A stretch of DNA of 64,000 nucleotides from Salvator merianae (GCA_003586115.2 QVOM02000025.1:86986688-87050687), one strand, 5' to 3'. Numbered from the stretch's first letter, positions 11,228 to 23,202 are shown. Notes: generated from the letters alone by a model not told the origin. Numbers and translations: made by a program.

Positions 11228-12329
11228 TCTAGAGCAAATTGCCTGGTTCAAGGAGCAGATACTGAAGAGAAACAGCAAGATCTTGGCTTGTTCCCTCAGA
11301 ATCCCAGTTCCCCTCTGCAGAAAGTACGTACTGTATATGCTGCATACCCTTTCCTGCAGCCCCACAAAAAGCCAGTTTTCTTGACTGGTGTGTGTGTGTG
11401 TGTGTGTGTGTGTAGCTGATGATCATGCCAGCACGGAAATAAGATCTGATTAACTGCCCTGTCAGCTTCAGTAAGTGGAATAACAAGGCAGTGCCATCTT
11501 GACCTCCGACAATAGCACGCCTTGGGACAGCCCTTCTGGGACCAGTCAATACCAACGCCAACCTGTAGGTCCAGGCACTGGTTCAATTACCAGCACGACC
11601 CCAGCTGTAAGAAGCACCTTGGGAATTTAACTGCACAGCTGAGTCTCTCACCTCCAAGGAATACCCTGGCAAGATGCATTTCCCATCTATGCTGATCTCC
11701 TGTTGTCCATATGGCTAAGAGCCAGTAGGGAAAATCACGCTGCTTATATGGATGAACAGAGCTGGAACAACACACACACCAAAAAAAAAAAAAAAAGAAA
11801 GAAAGAAATTCAAGGAAAAGCTCCTCGTTTTTCACAATCTAAGTTCAATGCTCTCTTAACTCAAGTTTATTTTTTTCAGTGTTACCAATTATGGGTACTT
11901 CTGGACTTTGAGTTTTTAGAGGTAGGGAGAACATGTCTTGCAGTCACGTACGTGACATAGTTGCTGTGAAAATCTGTCAAAAAGAGCTAAGATTTAAACA
12001 TCTTAAAAATATCTCTTTTAAAAAAAAAATGTTTAGAAAGGTTGGATTCTGCTCCTTCCCACCCCCCACCCCCTCCCACCCAGCAAAAGGTTAAGGCTGA
12101 ATTCTGAAACTTTACTGACTCTGGGATGTGAATGAAAGGTTGTTCTGGCACAAGGATATTTATGGCAAGCAAACCTGAGAGGTAACGTTGAGTGACACCG
12201 GCCATTTGTGTAGTTTGCTTTTACAGGGCTGGGAACAAGCAACCAGCAGCCACCACTGCATGCAACTTCCCTTTTTTATGCAAGAATGGGATTTGATCTC
12301 TGAAGCACCATAGGCATGACTCTGTAGAC
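11228..12329. other. No gene seen; microsatellites
   Basis: Holds (TG)n at 11391-11414, an A-rich run at 11779-11808 and a C-rich run near 12060. No exon was recognised. Confidence 0.5.
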
Positions 12330-12455
12330 TGGGTCTCTCCTCTGCAGCACCGCTGGCACACTGCTGGAATGACCCTCCCCTCCCCTCTGCTGTGCCTTTG
12401 TCTTACTTTGGCTGGGTGTCACCTCTAATGCTATTGACTTATTGATAGTCTGGGC
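12330..12455. repeat. Decayed units of the 40-bp minisatellite
   Basis: Phrases such as ctgggtctctcctctgcagc, gctgtgcctttgtctta and attgatagtctgggc resemble the array at 8179-8720, about 4 kb away. Regularity is lost. Confidence 0.45.
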
Positions 12456-12482
12456 ATCACCTCAGTGGAACTGTTAACGAAC

Positions 12483-12665
12483 GTTTCCAGCAGGAGGTGG
12501 TTTGCCTCCGAAGGCCAGCTGTTGGGAGACTGCAAGCAGAGCAAGCTGCGTGCTGATGTTCTGCTGGTGGGCTTCCCTGTGCAACTGGTTGGCCACTGTG
12601 AGAACAGGCCACTGGACTAGATGGACCACATGTCTGCCACAGGTGGGGCATTTCTTTTGTTTTTA
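12483..12665 (+). mobile_element. CR1-like LINE 3' end, second subfamily, copy a
   Basis: Diagnostic phrases are gctgttgggagactgcaagc, ctgctggtgggcttccctgt and actggactagatgg, ending in a T-rich tail. Confidence 0.65.
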
Positions 12666-12699
12666 TATTTATAAGAGTTGAGGCTATCAATCGCACTTA

Positions 12700-12880
12700 G
12701 CCCTGATGGCAATAGGAGGTGATCTGCCTCTGAACACCAGCTGTTGGGAGACTGCAAGCAGGGCAAGCTGTGTGCTCATGTCCTGCTGGTGGGCTTCCCT
12801 GTGTACCTGGCTGTCTGGTCCCTGTGAGAAGAAGCTGGTGGACAGGATCCACTAGCACATTTCTTATGTCCTTATAGACA
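12700..12880 (+). mobile_element. CR1-like LINE 3' end, second subfamily, copy b
   Basis: Same order of motifs as copy a, starting gatggcaataggaggtgatc and ending cacatttcttatgtcctta. Confidence 0.65.
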
Positions 12881-12904
12881 TGGAAGTCAGGACTGCCAAT
12901 AGCT

Positions 12905-13165
12905 GTTAGCTCTGATGGCAGGGTGACTGCCTCTGGTAATAGGAAGCAATGGTCTGCCTTTCAGCTCCTGAGAGACTGCAAGCATAGAGGTGATCTGCCT
13001 CTGAACACCAGCTGTTGGGAGACTGCAAGCATAGAAAGCTGTGTGCTCCTGCGCTGCTGGTGGGCTTCCCAGTGCAGCTCCTTGCCCACTGTGAGAACAG
13101 GCTACCGGAGTAGATGGGCCATGGGTCTGACCCAGTGGGGGATTTCTCATTTTCTTAACTTCTTA
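12905..13165 (+). mobile_element. CR1-like LINE 3' end, second subfamily, copy c
   Basis: Third copy in a row. It has an internal partial duplication of the gagagactgcaagcatag / gggagactgcaagcatag segment and ends ggatttctcattttcttaac. Confidence 0.65.
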
Positions 13166-14113
13166 TTAGAGATGTGCCAAACTGCAGTTCATCAAAGCAT
13201 AAACCTCTATAAACTATAGAGATTCAGGACTGTTAGGTGCTTTACCTGACAGCCCCAGCTCTCTGCAGCACCTGTAAGCATCTCCCAAGGAGTCCTAGCA
13301 CTGTGGGGAATTTCTGCATTTCCAAAAGCATCCCCACTGCCATTACAGCCCCCTCTATGGTTGAGGCTGTCGGGCACTTTGTTGCAAATGCGTGCAATGT
13401 GATCGCGCAGGCACAGAGAGCTTCAATACATGTCTGCTATAATAGTGGCGGCCACACTTTTGGAAGCAGGCACGTTCTCCACATCACCTTGATGGGAATG
13501 TTAATAGCCCACCCAGATCATCAACAAGAGCTAACTGTAGCTTTAGAAATCTCCGGTGGAGTTGCTACAGCCTCGTCCATTATCTGTTTTTCCATTACTT
13601 TAGGATTTGAACATCAATTTTTATGCTGCTGTTATTGTTATATACAGCCCTGAAATTTTAAAAGAAGAGTAGTACAGCAGTGGTCGAAAATAAAGCTAGA
13701 GCATAAAAGTCCATTTGCAATCTTTCTCCAGCCCAGATCCACCACAAAAGCTGGGTGCATTTTTTTTTCTCCCCCCTGAAAACTCCCCCTAGCATAACAT
13801 CTGCCCAGCCTTGGATGGTTAGATAGCTAGAAAAGGCGTCACCAGTTTTATTCCTTCTGGCTTTCTGAAACAAGAGGTTCCATCAGCCCTTAGCAGACAT
13901 GGACAGCCTGGCTGGGTCTCACATGAGTTCTGATCTAATGGTTCTCAGACTACTGTCCTCCAGTTGTCCCTGAACTACTACTCCCAGCATTCTGTGACAG
14001 TGGAGCTGGCAAAGGATGCTGGGATTGGAACACTGGGAGTTGTTCAAAAATCTTTGGAGGAGCACAGGTTAAGAAACCAGTGTATCTAATCCAAGGTAAC
14101 TGAAAGAAACCAA
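13166..14113. other. No gene seen; hairpin repeat at 13960-14070
   Basis: Bases 13960-14070 contain aactactactcccagcattc and, inverted, aacactgggagttgttc, a dispersed palindromic repeat. The rest, including a 138-codon frame at 13237-13653, resembles nothing I recognise. Confidence 0.45.
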
Positions 14114-14558
14114 GGTCCTTTTCACACTTTCCACCAGTTTGAATCCAAACATTCCAAGGTGGAACAGTGGTGCAGTGGCCACTCGCACTGTGAGGGACGG
14201 AATATCCTAGAAACATGCTTCCAGCACTCATAGTGCGGATGCTGGCTGCCCTGCCATGACAGCGGCTGTGGAAATGTCCAGCCACTGCCATGGCAACCGG
14301 GGATGCAGTGTGCAACTGCACAGTTGCAACCATGCCATGGATTGCAGAGTTTGCACCAGGAAATAGGTGTGAACTCTGCATACCAGGAGCAGTCCAGCTG
14401 CTCCGGGTACAGCTGTGGAGCACGATTTTGTGCTCCACAGCTAGCAGTGATTGGGAGCAGCTGTAGCTACTCCTGATTGCTAGGGCCTCCACAAAATGTG
14501 GGAGAACTTGTATAGCAAGTATCTGATCGCTTACTAGAGCGTAACTGCAAACAGGCCC
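14114..14558. mobile_element. GG-ended MITE (family C)
   Basis: The left end ggtccttttcacac pairs with the right end gtaactgcaaacaggccc. The triplet CAA flanks both sides (14111-14113, 14559-14561). The interior carries agcagctgtagctactcctg and related inverted segments shared with 20589-21041 and 6776-7543. A 216-codon antisense frame across it is spurious. Confidence 0.7.
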
Positions 14559-15420
14559 CAAGTTGGTTAAAGTTGTGTTAGTATGCAGTGGCGGTCTCAT
14601 GTTTTGTTTTCGGTTTTTAAGTGGGCTCTACCTTACCAATTTTGGTTCATTTTTTATCACTGTTAATATGGTTGCCAGTCCTCCATGGTTGTCCTGGAGT
14701 CTCCAGTATCCTTCCTCATCTTTGGAAGGACAACCAAGGCATTCTGCATTCCTTGGGATCTCTGCCATATGTCCTTCTTCATGAACGGACAGACAATGTC
14801 CCTTTCTTACAGGACCTTTATGGCCTAAACCCTGCCCTTCATGGTACATACAGTGCACTGGACCAGTGTGGCATTTGCACAGACCAGCACTCATCTGCCA
14901 CCATGAGCGATCCTTGTGGTGCTTGAATGGCAGAACAGGAGAAAGAGTGCTGAGAGTTCCTGCTGCCATCACTCAATGCGACCTACCTGTATCCTCAGTG
15001 GCCTCACTGAATGCACAAGAGATGGCCCATATAGCACCCTCTCTCCCTCCAATACCGAACTTGCCTTTATCTTGCCCCTACATGGGACAATTGCTGAGAT
15101 GGGGACCTCCTACATCTCTGCTTGCTTTCCTTCTCATGGTCAATTGGACCAAGGTATAGGGGTCTAAGGTGTAAGGGGGGGGGGTTGGCAAAGAAAGCCA
15201 GATGGGACCCTTTAATATGAGCAGACTGAGGCTGTGCCTCCATAACACATCACAAGGACCTTAAGGGAGGCCAGTTTCCATTACTCCCAAAGGAGGCCAG
15301 CTGCCCTGAGGGCCTGATTAAGATCCCTTCCCTGTGTAATAGGGATGCAACCTCAGAACTGAATCAGCACGGAGAGCAAGAATAAAGAGACATCCAACTC
15401 AGCATCTTTTGGGTTGTTAT
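14559..15420. other. No gene seen; family I MITE at 15230-15352
   Basis: Bases 15230-15352 (ggctgtgcctcc to gggatgcaacc) are an inverted relative of 7587-7708, flanked by TGA and TCA. A G-run lies at 15175-15183. The remainder is unassigned. Confidence 0.5.
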
Positions 15421-15611
15421 CAGCGGCAACCCATGCCTTTAAGGGCGGGTGTTCGCGCACATGCTATGGCCATTCACGGGGCCTCTGGACCTCCGTACTG
15501 ACGCAACAGGTCACTAGGCAACCTGCTGCGTCAGTACGGAGGCCCAGAGGCCCCGCGAATGGCCATGGCACATGCGCGAACACCCACCCTTAAAGGCACG
15601 GGCTGCCACTG
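15421..15611. mobile_element. Palindromic hAT MITE, complete copy 2
   Basis: A perfect 8-bp duplication GTTGTTAT flanks it (15413-15420, 15612-15619). The arms pair through tttaagggcgggtgttcgcg and cctccgtactgacgc around a short centre with gtcactaggcaac. It is noncoding. Confidence 0.92.
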
Positions 15612-16031
15612 GTTGTTATGCCATGTTCCATAGTTCTGCTTTGAATCTCAGCTTTTGGATACAGCTACGATAACCGTCTTCAGAGGATATGACTCCTAGA
15701 AGAGTCAAATGCTACTGATTCAAATGCAACAGTCAAGCTCAGCAGATGTCCAGAGAGTTCAGAAATATTTTCCCCTACTTCCCTGGGCCCCCAGCAAAAA
15801 GCTTGACTCCAAAGTGGTGGATAACTTCCTTGTGGAGAGCAGAAAACATAACAGTAAAAACAAATCATTAATTTCATATCATTTTCTTTGTCTCTGTAGC
15901 TCTCCATTTGTGTGTAAGCACAAGTGTGCATGTGTGCACACACAAAAAAAACAATACCATGCAATTGCATATATTGCATTATAGGGGAATCTCCTATTCT
16001 CTAACCTCAGCCTTGATGAATATATATTAAC
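15612..16031. other. No gene seen
   Basis: Single-copy-looking sequence with a short GTGTGCACAC run near 15920-15942. Confidence 0.5.
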
Positions 16032-16323
16032 TAGGGATGTGTACAAACGAAATTCATGTGTTTATTTCACCATCAAAGCAAAAAAAAACCGTTTGTTTTG
16101 TCATTGAACCATTTAATCGAAAGAACGGCTCTTTGCATTTGTTTTTGCACTGTTTCACAAATACTCGATTGAATTGTTCATTTTTGCAAGGGGGAGACTG
16201 GTTTGATTTTGATCAAAGTTTTTGGAAATGCGAAAAACCTCATTTTCATTTCAAAGCGAATGTCTGCGAATGCAAAATATGTGATCAAATTTGTGAACAC
16301 TAATTGAATTTTGCACATCTCTA
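16032..16323. mobile_element. hAT element, TAGGGATGTG family, copy 1
   Basis: The left terminus tagggatgtgtacaaacga and right terminus ttttgcacatctcta are inverted. The flanks ATATTAAC (16024-16031) and ATATTAAT (16324-16331) match at 7 of 8 positions. It is AT-rich, with no transposase. Confidence 0.8.
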
Positions 16324-17199
16324 ATATTAATTAAAATCAGCACTTTAATCGCTTGTCCAGTCCCCCATAAAAAAAAGATTTTGCAGGGTGAAATAGGATA
16401 GAATGTCCCAAAACACTAATTTATTCATCCATCCCCCCCCCAGAATTAAAAACGATGGCAGCAACCACATGAGGATGGAAAACAATAAACCTTCTAAATA
16501 CCAAAAGCAACAATGCCTGCAAAGCTTTAGCAATGATGCTGTTCTTTATCTCGAACATACAGTAGTCTGACTCTCTTATGCCTAGCATTGTTACAGAAAT
16601 AGATGGACTCAAGGTGGCAAAACAGCTTGAATTTACAGCCAGCCAACTAAATACAGACTTTGTATTTGATAACAGTATTGCGCCAAGTGAAATATAGCTG
16701 GACATTCGAGCCATTTACTGCCCAGCCCTTTGGAAACAGAATGTCCCCTTTAAAATGTTTTAACAGAAAGCTATCTGCTCTGAAAAGGAGTGATTCAATT
16801 AGATTTCAGAACACTGAAAAGGATTTGTTTGTCCCTGATTATACCCTAGTGAGACAAGAATGGGAGAAAGGCTGCATTCCTATTTAGGTTTCCGAGGCTC
16901 GTACCACATAATGCTTCTTATTTATATACGACTTTTCTTGAGTGCTGGAAGCACTTTGTGTACTTTATTATAGTCTCATCAACTGTATTTTTGAGACCTG
17001 TTTGGCTTTCTCATAAAATATATGGGGAAAGGAACCTTCATGACTCTTACAAAGCCACGCGTCAGTTTATGATGGAACCGTGAAGTCTGTGGAATCCAAA
17101 TTACAACCTGTGGACTCCACATCTATCTCCATTTCATCAAGTGTTTTTGACACCTACTCCGGCAGGGCTCTCGGGCAGATCCCATATCAGTACCTTGGA
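16324..17199. other. No gene seen
   Basis: Single-copy-looking intronic sequence. Several short frames exist, but none resembles a known protein. Confidence 0.5.
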
Positions 17200-17900
17200 G
17201 CACAATGCAGAGGCTGTTCCTGGTCCAGATCACTCAGTCTGGGCCCAGACCCAGAGCTGGGCACGGGAGCTCACGCCAAGGACCATTTGTTCTGTTGCAG
17301 CGCCATCCCGGTCTTTCCAGAAACCAGTGAGCAAAAGTTCTCCAGACTCCAGCTTTTGATGGCCCATTTCCAGGGCTATTTTCAGAGCCCGGAAACATGA
17401 CATTGGGCTCAGCACGCTGCATGGGCCACAGCAGCAGTCTGAATGGCAGGCCACTGAAGCAGCTCACAGCCAGGGAATGTTCAGGGGAGCCATCCCACCC
17501 TGGGACAGGTTGCCACGGGCATGGGACAGAGTCATCCTCATTGAGTCAGCCCGTCCCATCCCAGCCTACCTCAACAACTCTGAAGGCTGGACCACCTTCA
17601 GTACTGGCACAGGAGCCCTTGAAGGCCAGGAACAAGTTCTTGGCTTTCAGCATTCAGCATTTCTAGGGCTGAGTTTTGGTGGCACCCTGGTTGCTCCAAT
17701 ATGTTTTGGACCAGGTTCTTAGCATGCCGGTAGACCTCATTGTTGAAGTCTACCAGTAGAGTGGGATAGGGTGCCATTTTGGGCATCCAGTTCCACTCCA
17801 TGTTCTGTCCTGTGCAGCATGCTAGCAGGGGGCGGGGCCTCCCCTTTAAGCCAGTCCACCACACAGAAGAGATTTGCATAATGTAGTGGTTTCTGGGAAC
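17200..17900. mobile_element. Decayed long GG-ended MITE (family E), uncertain bounds
   Basis: It shares ccatcccaccctgggacagg, ggtgccattttgggcatcc and ccactccatgttctgtcc with the copies at 24798, 47215 and 52081. Neither terminus was found. Confidence 0.4.
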
Positions 17901-18397
17901 AGAACCACTGCATTATAGGAGGGATGACGGTATCCCTAAAGTACATTACCTTTTCCCCTTTCCATGTCTCTATTCATTAACTAATCAGCTGAATGCAATC
18001 TGTATGTATTGTTAAGGACTCCTCTTTGACATCACCTACTAAGGGCTGCAAAATGAGGTCTTGGGGCCATGCTACATGACTCTTTAACTTGGTAGGTCCA
18101 GGCAACAGTGCGCAGGCCTAAATATGGTGTTGCTCTAACACATTCTCTATAGCAAATGTCCTTGTTTGGCACATCTTCAGTTCTATAGTTTTTCAGCACC
18201 TAATACAATTCTATCATTGGCCACCAGCTTGGATGAATTCATGAAAGCTTGAACAGTTCGTGAAAGCAGATATGGCAAGTACCTATGGGCACACCCAGAA
18301 CCAGCTGGAACGGCCATGTGCCAGTTTGTCAGGGTGGATTGAAATGCATGGCACACTGGCAAATCGCTCTTTGAGCAGAACTGGAGCATGGTGTGGA
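17901..18397. other. No gene seen
   Basis: Unassigned sequence before a short (GA)n at 18402-18418. Confidence 0.5.
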
Positions 18398-18830
18398 AAG
18401 GAGAGAGAGAGAGAGAGAAATTATTTTCTCTGTCGCACAATAACTAGGACCAGGGGGCACTCTATGAAGCTGATGGGCAGGAGAGTTAGGACCATTAATG
18501 GGAAGCATTTTTTTACCCAGAGGGTCATCGGTCTACGGAATTTCCTTCCAGAAGAGGTGGTGACAGCAATCAGCCTGGATAGCTTCAAGAAAGGATTGGA
18601 CAGATTCATGGAGGTCAGCTGTATCAATGGCTACTAGAATTGATGCCTAGGTACTGCCTCCAGGTTGGAAAGACAGCAGGATGCTGCTAAGGGCCATTTG
18701 CGTGGAATTGAGAGCAGGTGAAGGTTTTGCCTTCATCTTCTGCTTGAGAATGCCCAGAAGTAATTGGTGGGCCGTTGTGTGAGACAGCATGCTGGACTAA
18801 ATCGGCCTACTTCTGGGTGCAAGCACTGCA
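18398..18830 (+). mobile_element. CR1-clade LINE 3' end, sense
   Basis: The best preserved ORF2 tail of this family: ITRTRGHSMKLMGRRVRT and later LPEEVVTAISLDSFKKGLDR, ending in a stop at 18635. The 3' UTR block follows. Confidence 0.8.
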
Positions 18831-18837
18831 GGTTCAT

Positions 18838-19052
18838 GCACCACATTCCCAGTTGCCATGACAGCACCCAGACATTTCCGTGGCTGCTGTCATGGTGGGT
18901 GGGCCTGCATTTGCACTGCAAGTGTTGGAAGTCCATTTCCAGGCTGTTCCAGCCCACACAGTGTGGATGGCCACGGCGCCATAGGTCTGTTCCAGCATAG
19001 AATGTTATAATTATTCCATTCTGTGCTGTCCAGTGCAAATAGGTCCCTGGTC
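18838..19052. mobile_element. Family C MITE fragment
   Basis: Shares gctgctgtcatggtgggtgg, ttccaggctgttccagccca and gtccagtgcaaataggtccc with 20589-21041, in the opposite orientation to that copy's start. The far half is missing. Confidence 0.55.
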
Positions 19053-19084
19053 TCACTGGAGTAGTTTAGTCAAGATAGGTGCAG

Positions 19085-19445
19085 AAATGCCTTACATGGG
19101 TTGTGGCCTGATCCAGCAGGGCTCCCCTTCTGTTCTTATGTCTAGATCAAAGAGCGATTTGCCATCCCTGTGGAGACTTCAAGCAACCCAAAGAAACTGG
19201 CATGTCAAAAAAGTCTATCGATGGCTGCTAAGCCTGCTGCCTCTGTCCATGCCTCTTTAACTGGAGGCAATAAAGCCTCTGAAAGGACAGATCCATGAGG
19301 CTGTGAGTACCATAAACTGTTGTCCTCACGTCCTGCCGATCGACCTCCATGTGCAACTGGTTGGACGCTGTGGAAGAGTCTGCTTAGCAGATGGAACACT
19401 GGTCTGATCCAGCAGTGCATTGCTCACATTCTTACCCTCTTATGT
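19085..19445 (+). mobile_element. Two short CR1-like LINE ends
   Basis: Bases 19085-19140 end ctgatccagcagggctcccc and ttctgttcttatg. Bases 19205-19445 repeat a second-subfamily block (gtgcaactggttgg, gatccagcagtgcattgctc). Both are truncated. Confidence 0.5.
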
Positions 19446-19836
19446 GATTTTCTGTTCTCAATTCCTCTGTTAAACTTGCTCTTTAATCCTGTTTTGAAAC
19501 TTTATATCTGTGTTGTCACATTAGTTTTGTATATAGTTTAACATACTGCTATGGTGATGTTCCATTCCTGGACAGGTTCCCCAGGCTACTCCCACCACAG
19601 CAGATTTTGTTTTTGCTTTCGTATCTCTTATGTAAAAAATTAAGCCAGGGGGGATCCACAACTGGGTCCGCCTTCATCTTTGTGCTGCCTGACATGTGAC
19701 TTGCTCTTCAGAAGAGATCTCTGCTCCTGTCTCTCCATCACAATGGATGAGAAACAGGAAGCAACCTGAAGGTGGTTCATATCCTTCAACCTTTGAAGTT
19801 CCCAGAATCAAGGGAGGAGTGGGAAAGATGGGTGGG
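19446..19836. other. No gene seen
   Basis: Unassigned intronic sequence. Confidence 0.5.
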
Positions 19837-19850
19837 TGGATAGATGGATG

Positions 19851-19889
<39 letters not shown>

Positions 19890-19914
19890 TGATAGATGGA
19901 TGGATAGATGGATG

Positions 19915-19965
<51 letters not shown>

Positions 19966-19990
19966 GGATGGATGGATAGATAGATGGATG

Positions 19991-20037
<47 letters not shown>

Positions 20038-20061
20038 GGACGGACGGACAGACAGACAGAC

Positions 20062-20096
<35 letters not shown>

Positions 20097-20114
20097 CAGA
20101 TAGATAAATGGATG

Positions 20115-20168
<54 letters not shown>
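19837..20168. repeat. GATA/GATG/GACA array, Bkm-like
   Basis: About 330 bp of GATA tetranucleotides with GATG and, at 20040-20064, GGAC/GACA variants. The antisense frame through it is a simple-repeat artefact. GATA/GACA arrays are the Bkm satellite type known from snakes. Confidence 0.97.
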
Positions 20169-20268
20169 CAGCCCATGACTTTAAGGGTGGGTGTTCATGC
20201 CCCGCGCAAAGCGTGCCATGGCTGTTTGTGGGGCCTTGGGGCCTCCGTACTGACGCAGCAGGTCACTA
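20169..20268. mobile_element. Palindromic hAT MITE, left arm only
   Basis: The left arm runs from cagcccatgactttaagggt to cagcaggtcactagg, the palindrome centre, and then stops. It abuts the GATA array. No right arm or target duplication was found. Confidence 0.8.
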
Positions 20269-20588
20269 GGACTGGACGGAATAGTCTTCGAAGGTTGTGT
20301 GCCTGCCTTAGTGCTGGGTTTTCAAACTGATTTTCAGAAACTTGTTTAATCTTTGATGGTGGGGTTATTGCATTTTCCTTGATCCATACCAGATGCAGAA
20401 GCACTGAAGTCTGAACTGGAACAAGACAGCTTGGGACAGCTGTAGACCTCTTCAAACAAGTCTACTGCAAATCCAGATCAGGGACCTCTTAGGATAGTTC
20501 AGGACTGGGATAGCACTAGTCCCATGCGGGCAAAGCATACCAGGCAGCTGTTTGTTTCAGGGTAACAAACAAGTGTGGAAAGAAACCT

Positions 20589-21041
20589 TGAGCCTATTCA
20601 CACTTGCCAGTGTAGAATGGTATAATTATACCATTCCATGCTGGAACAGACCCAGCGATGCAATAGCCATCCACACTGCTAGGTCTGGAACAGCCTGGAA
20701 CCAGGCTTCCAACACTCACAGTGTGGATGCTGGCCCACCCACCATGACAGCAGTCAGATACATCCAGCTGCTGCCACGGTGACCAGAGACACAGCGCATG
20801 ATTGTGCAGCCATGCCATGCCCTGCAGCGTTCACACCCTGCAAGCAGGTGTGAACGGTGCTGACCAGGAGCAGACCAGCTGCTTCCAGTCAAGCCAAAGA
20901 GAGCAATTTAGCTGTCCATAGCTAGTAGCGTTTGGGAGCATCTGCAGATGGTCCCAAATGCTGAGACCTCTGTAAAGTGTGGATGCACTTTGCCAGTTAG
21001 CATCTGGACACTCACAAGCAACAAAGTGCGAACAGACCCCG
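20589..21041. mobile_element. GG-ended MITE (family C)
   Basis: The inverted ends gagcctattcacacttg and caaagtgcgaacagacccc bracket a 450-bp element like 14114-14558 (ggaacagcctggaaccaggc, gctgctgccacggtgacc). The flanking triplets do not match clearly. Confidence 0.65.
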
Positions 21042-22027
21042 TGTCTCTTTGAATCATGGCAGCCAAGTATGTACGTGTGAGACAAATTGATTGGGCTGGC
21101 TGGCAGACACAAACAGCCTTAAAGCCACATCACCAGCAGCCCTAAACCTTTTCTGGGCAACAGATATTTAAATGCCTCCCCCTAGAAGAGGCAGAGCAAA
21201 CCGGGATCTCCTTCCTCCAGCCAACCTATAGGGACCATGAACAAACAGTGCCTGAGTCTCCGAGATGCTAAACTGACCATTTGTTAACTGCCCCAGTTAA
21301 CCACAAAGGCTCGAGAAGGGGCAGATCCTGTCTGTCTCTGCTCCCTCTGCCCAGACTGCTGTTCCACCACGACAATGGCTGCTGCAGCAAAACAGAGGAA
21401 AGCTGCATTTCATAACAGCCCATAATTTATCGGCACCGTAAAGGGCAGGCAGGCGCAACTCTGCTGAAGGAAAGAGCCTTTTAATTCTAATCCGTATGGG
21501 GAGCTTTGTGTTGGTACAGTCTTTCACTAATGTGTTTGGCCCAGAGCCAGGGTGCTGCCATTTCCAAGAGGAACATAAACGCCCTAATCTCCCTGGCAGG
21601 TAGCAAGCAGGGAAACCGTTTCTTCTTCCTTGCAGCCCAGAGGTAGCGCACACGGGGAAAGTATCTTTCACGGCATGCTAATAGGCTGAGGAAGCCACAA
21701 GACCGGAAGGGAATTAAGAAGGCAGACAGGAAAGCGTAGGTGCCAATATTCTCTCCTCACCCCTCCCCATTCTGTGAATCGAAGGACGCGGGTGTCCTTT
21801 CTGAACCTCAAGTTTCCTCATCTGTAAAATGGCACGAACCTCACATCTTGTTTCCACATCATAAATTTGCATTCCCTTGCTGGCTTTTCATTTTGTAAAA
21901 AGAAGTTGGGGATAACTGCTAACAAAAGGACTTTGGAAAAAGCTCTGTAAAGGTCCATCTACGTGCTGTGCTTATAGGCCAGATCTACACTGGGAGAGGG
22001 GGGGGGGTTGTACCTTTTTTACATCTA
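21042..22027. other. No gene seen; holds a MIR core
   Basis: Mostly single-copy sequence with a MIR core near 21790-21850 (listed separately) and a G-run at 21997-22008. Confidence 0.5.
21785..21850 (+). mobile_element. MIR/CORE-SINE fragment
   Basis: The phrase caagtttcctcatctgtaaa at about 21808 is the diagnostic MIR block (consensus known from amniotes), followed by atggcacgaacctcac. Confidence 0.7.
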
Positions 22028-22636
22028 GGGCCACAGTCACACTTCAACATTATAGTCTGTCTTAGGGTGGACCAGGAATTGGCGCCACATTAGGCCTAGT
22101 CACACGCCCGGAGCAGTGCAGTCACGTCACAGGTGAGGGTACACCGGGCAGGCCAGCTCAGGTCGCCCCCTCTGGCTATGAGCTCCAGAGCTGCTGGCTG
22201 CCCTCCATGCTGTGGCCATGTGTGATGGGATGCCCTTCCCGGGATGAGGCAAGTTGTGGTGCCTCTGTGGGTCTTCCAGCCAGAATGCAGCCAGTAGTGA
22301 CCAGCTTGGGTCCCCTCTGAAGGTCTGGGCACCAGAGCTTGCTGGCTTCCCTCCATGGATGCAAACACTGCAAGTAGGTGGGGCAGCTTTGGGGGTGGTG
22401 TGAGTGGGCAGGGCGACTCTGGTTACGCAGTCACATGTTGTGTCCCCATCACCATGACAACGTTCAGTTATGCTCCAGTTGTTGCTGTGGCTACTGTCAT
22501 GGTGATTGGGCCTGCCCTGGATGGGCCATTCGCGCCTCAAGTGCCGGCAGCGCAGTTCAGGGCTGTTCGAATGTGTGAATCAGGCCTTCATGCCTGATCC
22601 TTACCAGTCTAATATGGTATTTCATGTGAACAGGCC
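22028..22636. mobile_element. Long GG-ended MITE (family C-like)
   Basis: The left end gggccacagtcacacttcaa and right end ttcatgtgaacaggcccaga are inverted. The interior has catgacaacgttcagttatg and gctactgtcatggtgattgg, family C motifs. Target duplications are unclear. Confidence 0.55.
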
Positions 22637-22802
22637 CAGACTTAGTGCTGGGATTATTGGAATGCAGGATAGTCCAATCAGGGAGAGAAAGTCCCCAGAA
22701 GAAATGGAAATGCATTTTGGCATCTGATTCCTGAAGACAGAGAACAGCCTCAGTCAGGAGTTCCTAACTCCATCTGCAACTGGTTCACCGGCTTCAGTCT
22801 TT

Positions 22803-23190
22803 CCTAGATAGGGATTACTTGGCCACGGTTTGGCATGCTCTGGTAACTTCCAGAGTAGACTACTGTAATGCACTCTGCATGGGGCTACCCTTGAAGACAC
22901 TCCAGGACCTGGAACTAGTGCAGCAGGTCCTGAAAGATCTGCCTATTTGCCACCAAGCCAAGTTCAAGGTGTTGATGCTAACATATAAAGCCCTAAACGG
23001 CTTGGGCCCCAGTTATCTGAAGGGGCATCTTCTCACACATACAGTATTGAGATTGGAGTGTTGCGATCTCAAGGAGAGGGTCTTCTTGTAGACTGAACAG
23101 CCTCCCTCTGGAGTTTAATATGATTTTTGGCACCTGGTTAAAACATACCTCTTCACCCAGGCCTTCGATGTTTAGCATTCTCTGGGTGTT
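22803..23190 (+). mobile_element. L2-type LINE, ORF2 C-terminal fragment
   Basis: The frame encodes VTSRVDYCNALCMGLP, then KFKVLMLTYKALNGLGPSYL, the conserved L2 reverse-transcriptase C-terminal region, and later LKTYLFTQAFD in a shifted frame. It is 5' truncated with frame breaks, so it is dead. Confidence 0.85.
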
Positions 23191-23202
23191 GTCCTGCCAC
23201 CA

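Noticed and set aside
13168..13230. tagagatgtgccaaactgc resembling a TAGGGATGTG hAT end
   Set aside because: No matching right terminus or 8-bp duplication found.
13237..13653. 138-codon frame as a possible small gene
   Set aside because: Starts at a non-ATG or weak start, has no known motif and lies between repeats; not supported.
13950..14600. 216-codon antisense open frame
   Set aside because: It spans a palindromic MITE (14114-14558) and a hairpin repeat; its length comes from repeat symmetry, not coding constraint.
19808..20176. 122-codon Ser-Ile-Tyr-Leu repeat frame
   Set aside because: Translation of the GATA array.
22819..23091. 90-codon frame with a reverse-transcriptase signature as a possible gene
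   Set aside because: It is a 5'-truncated, frame-broken L2-type LINE remnant.
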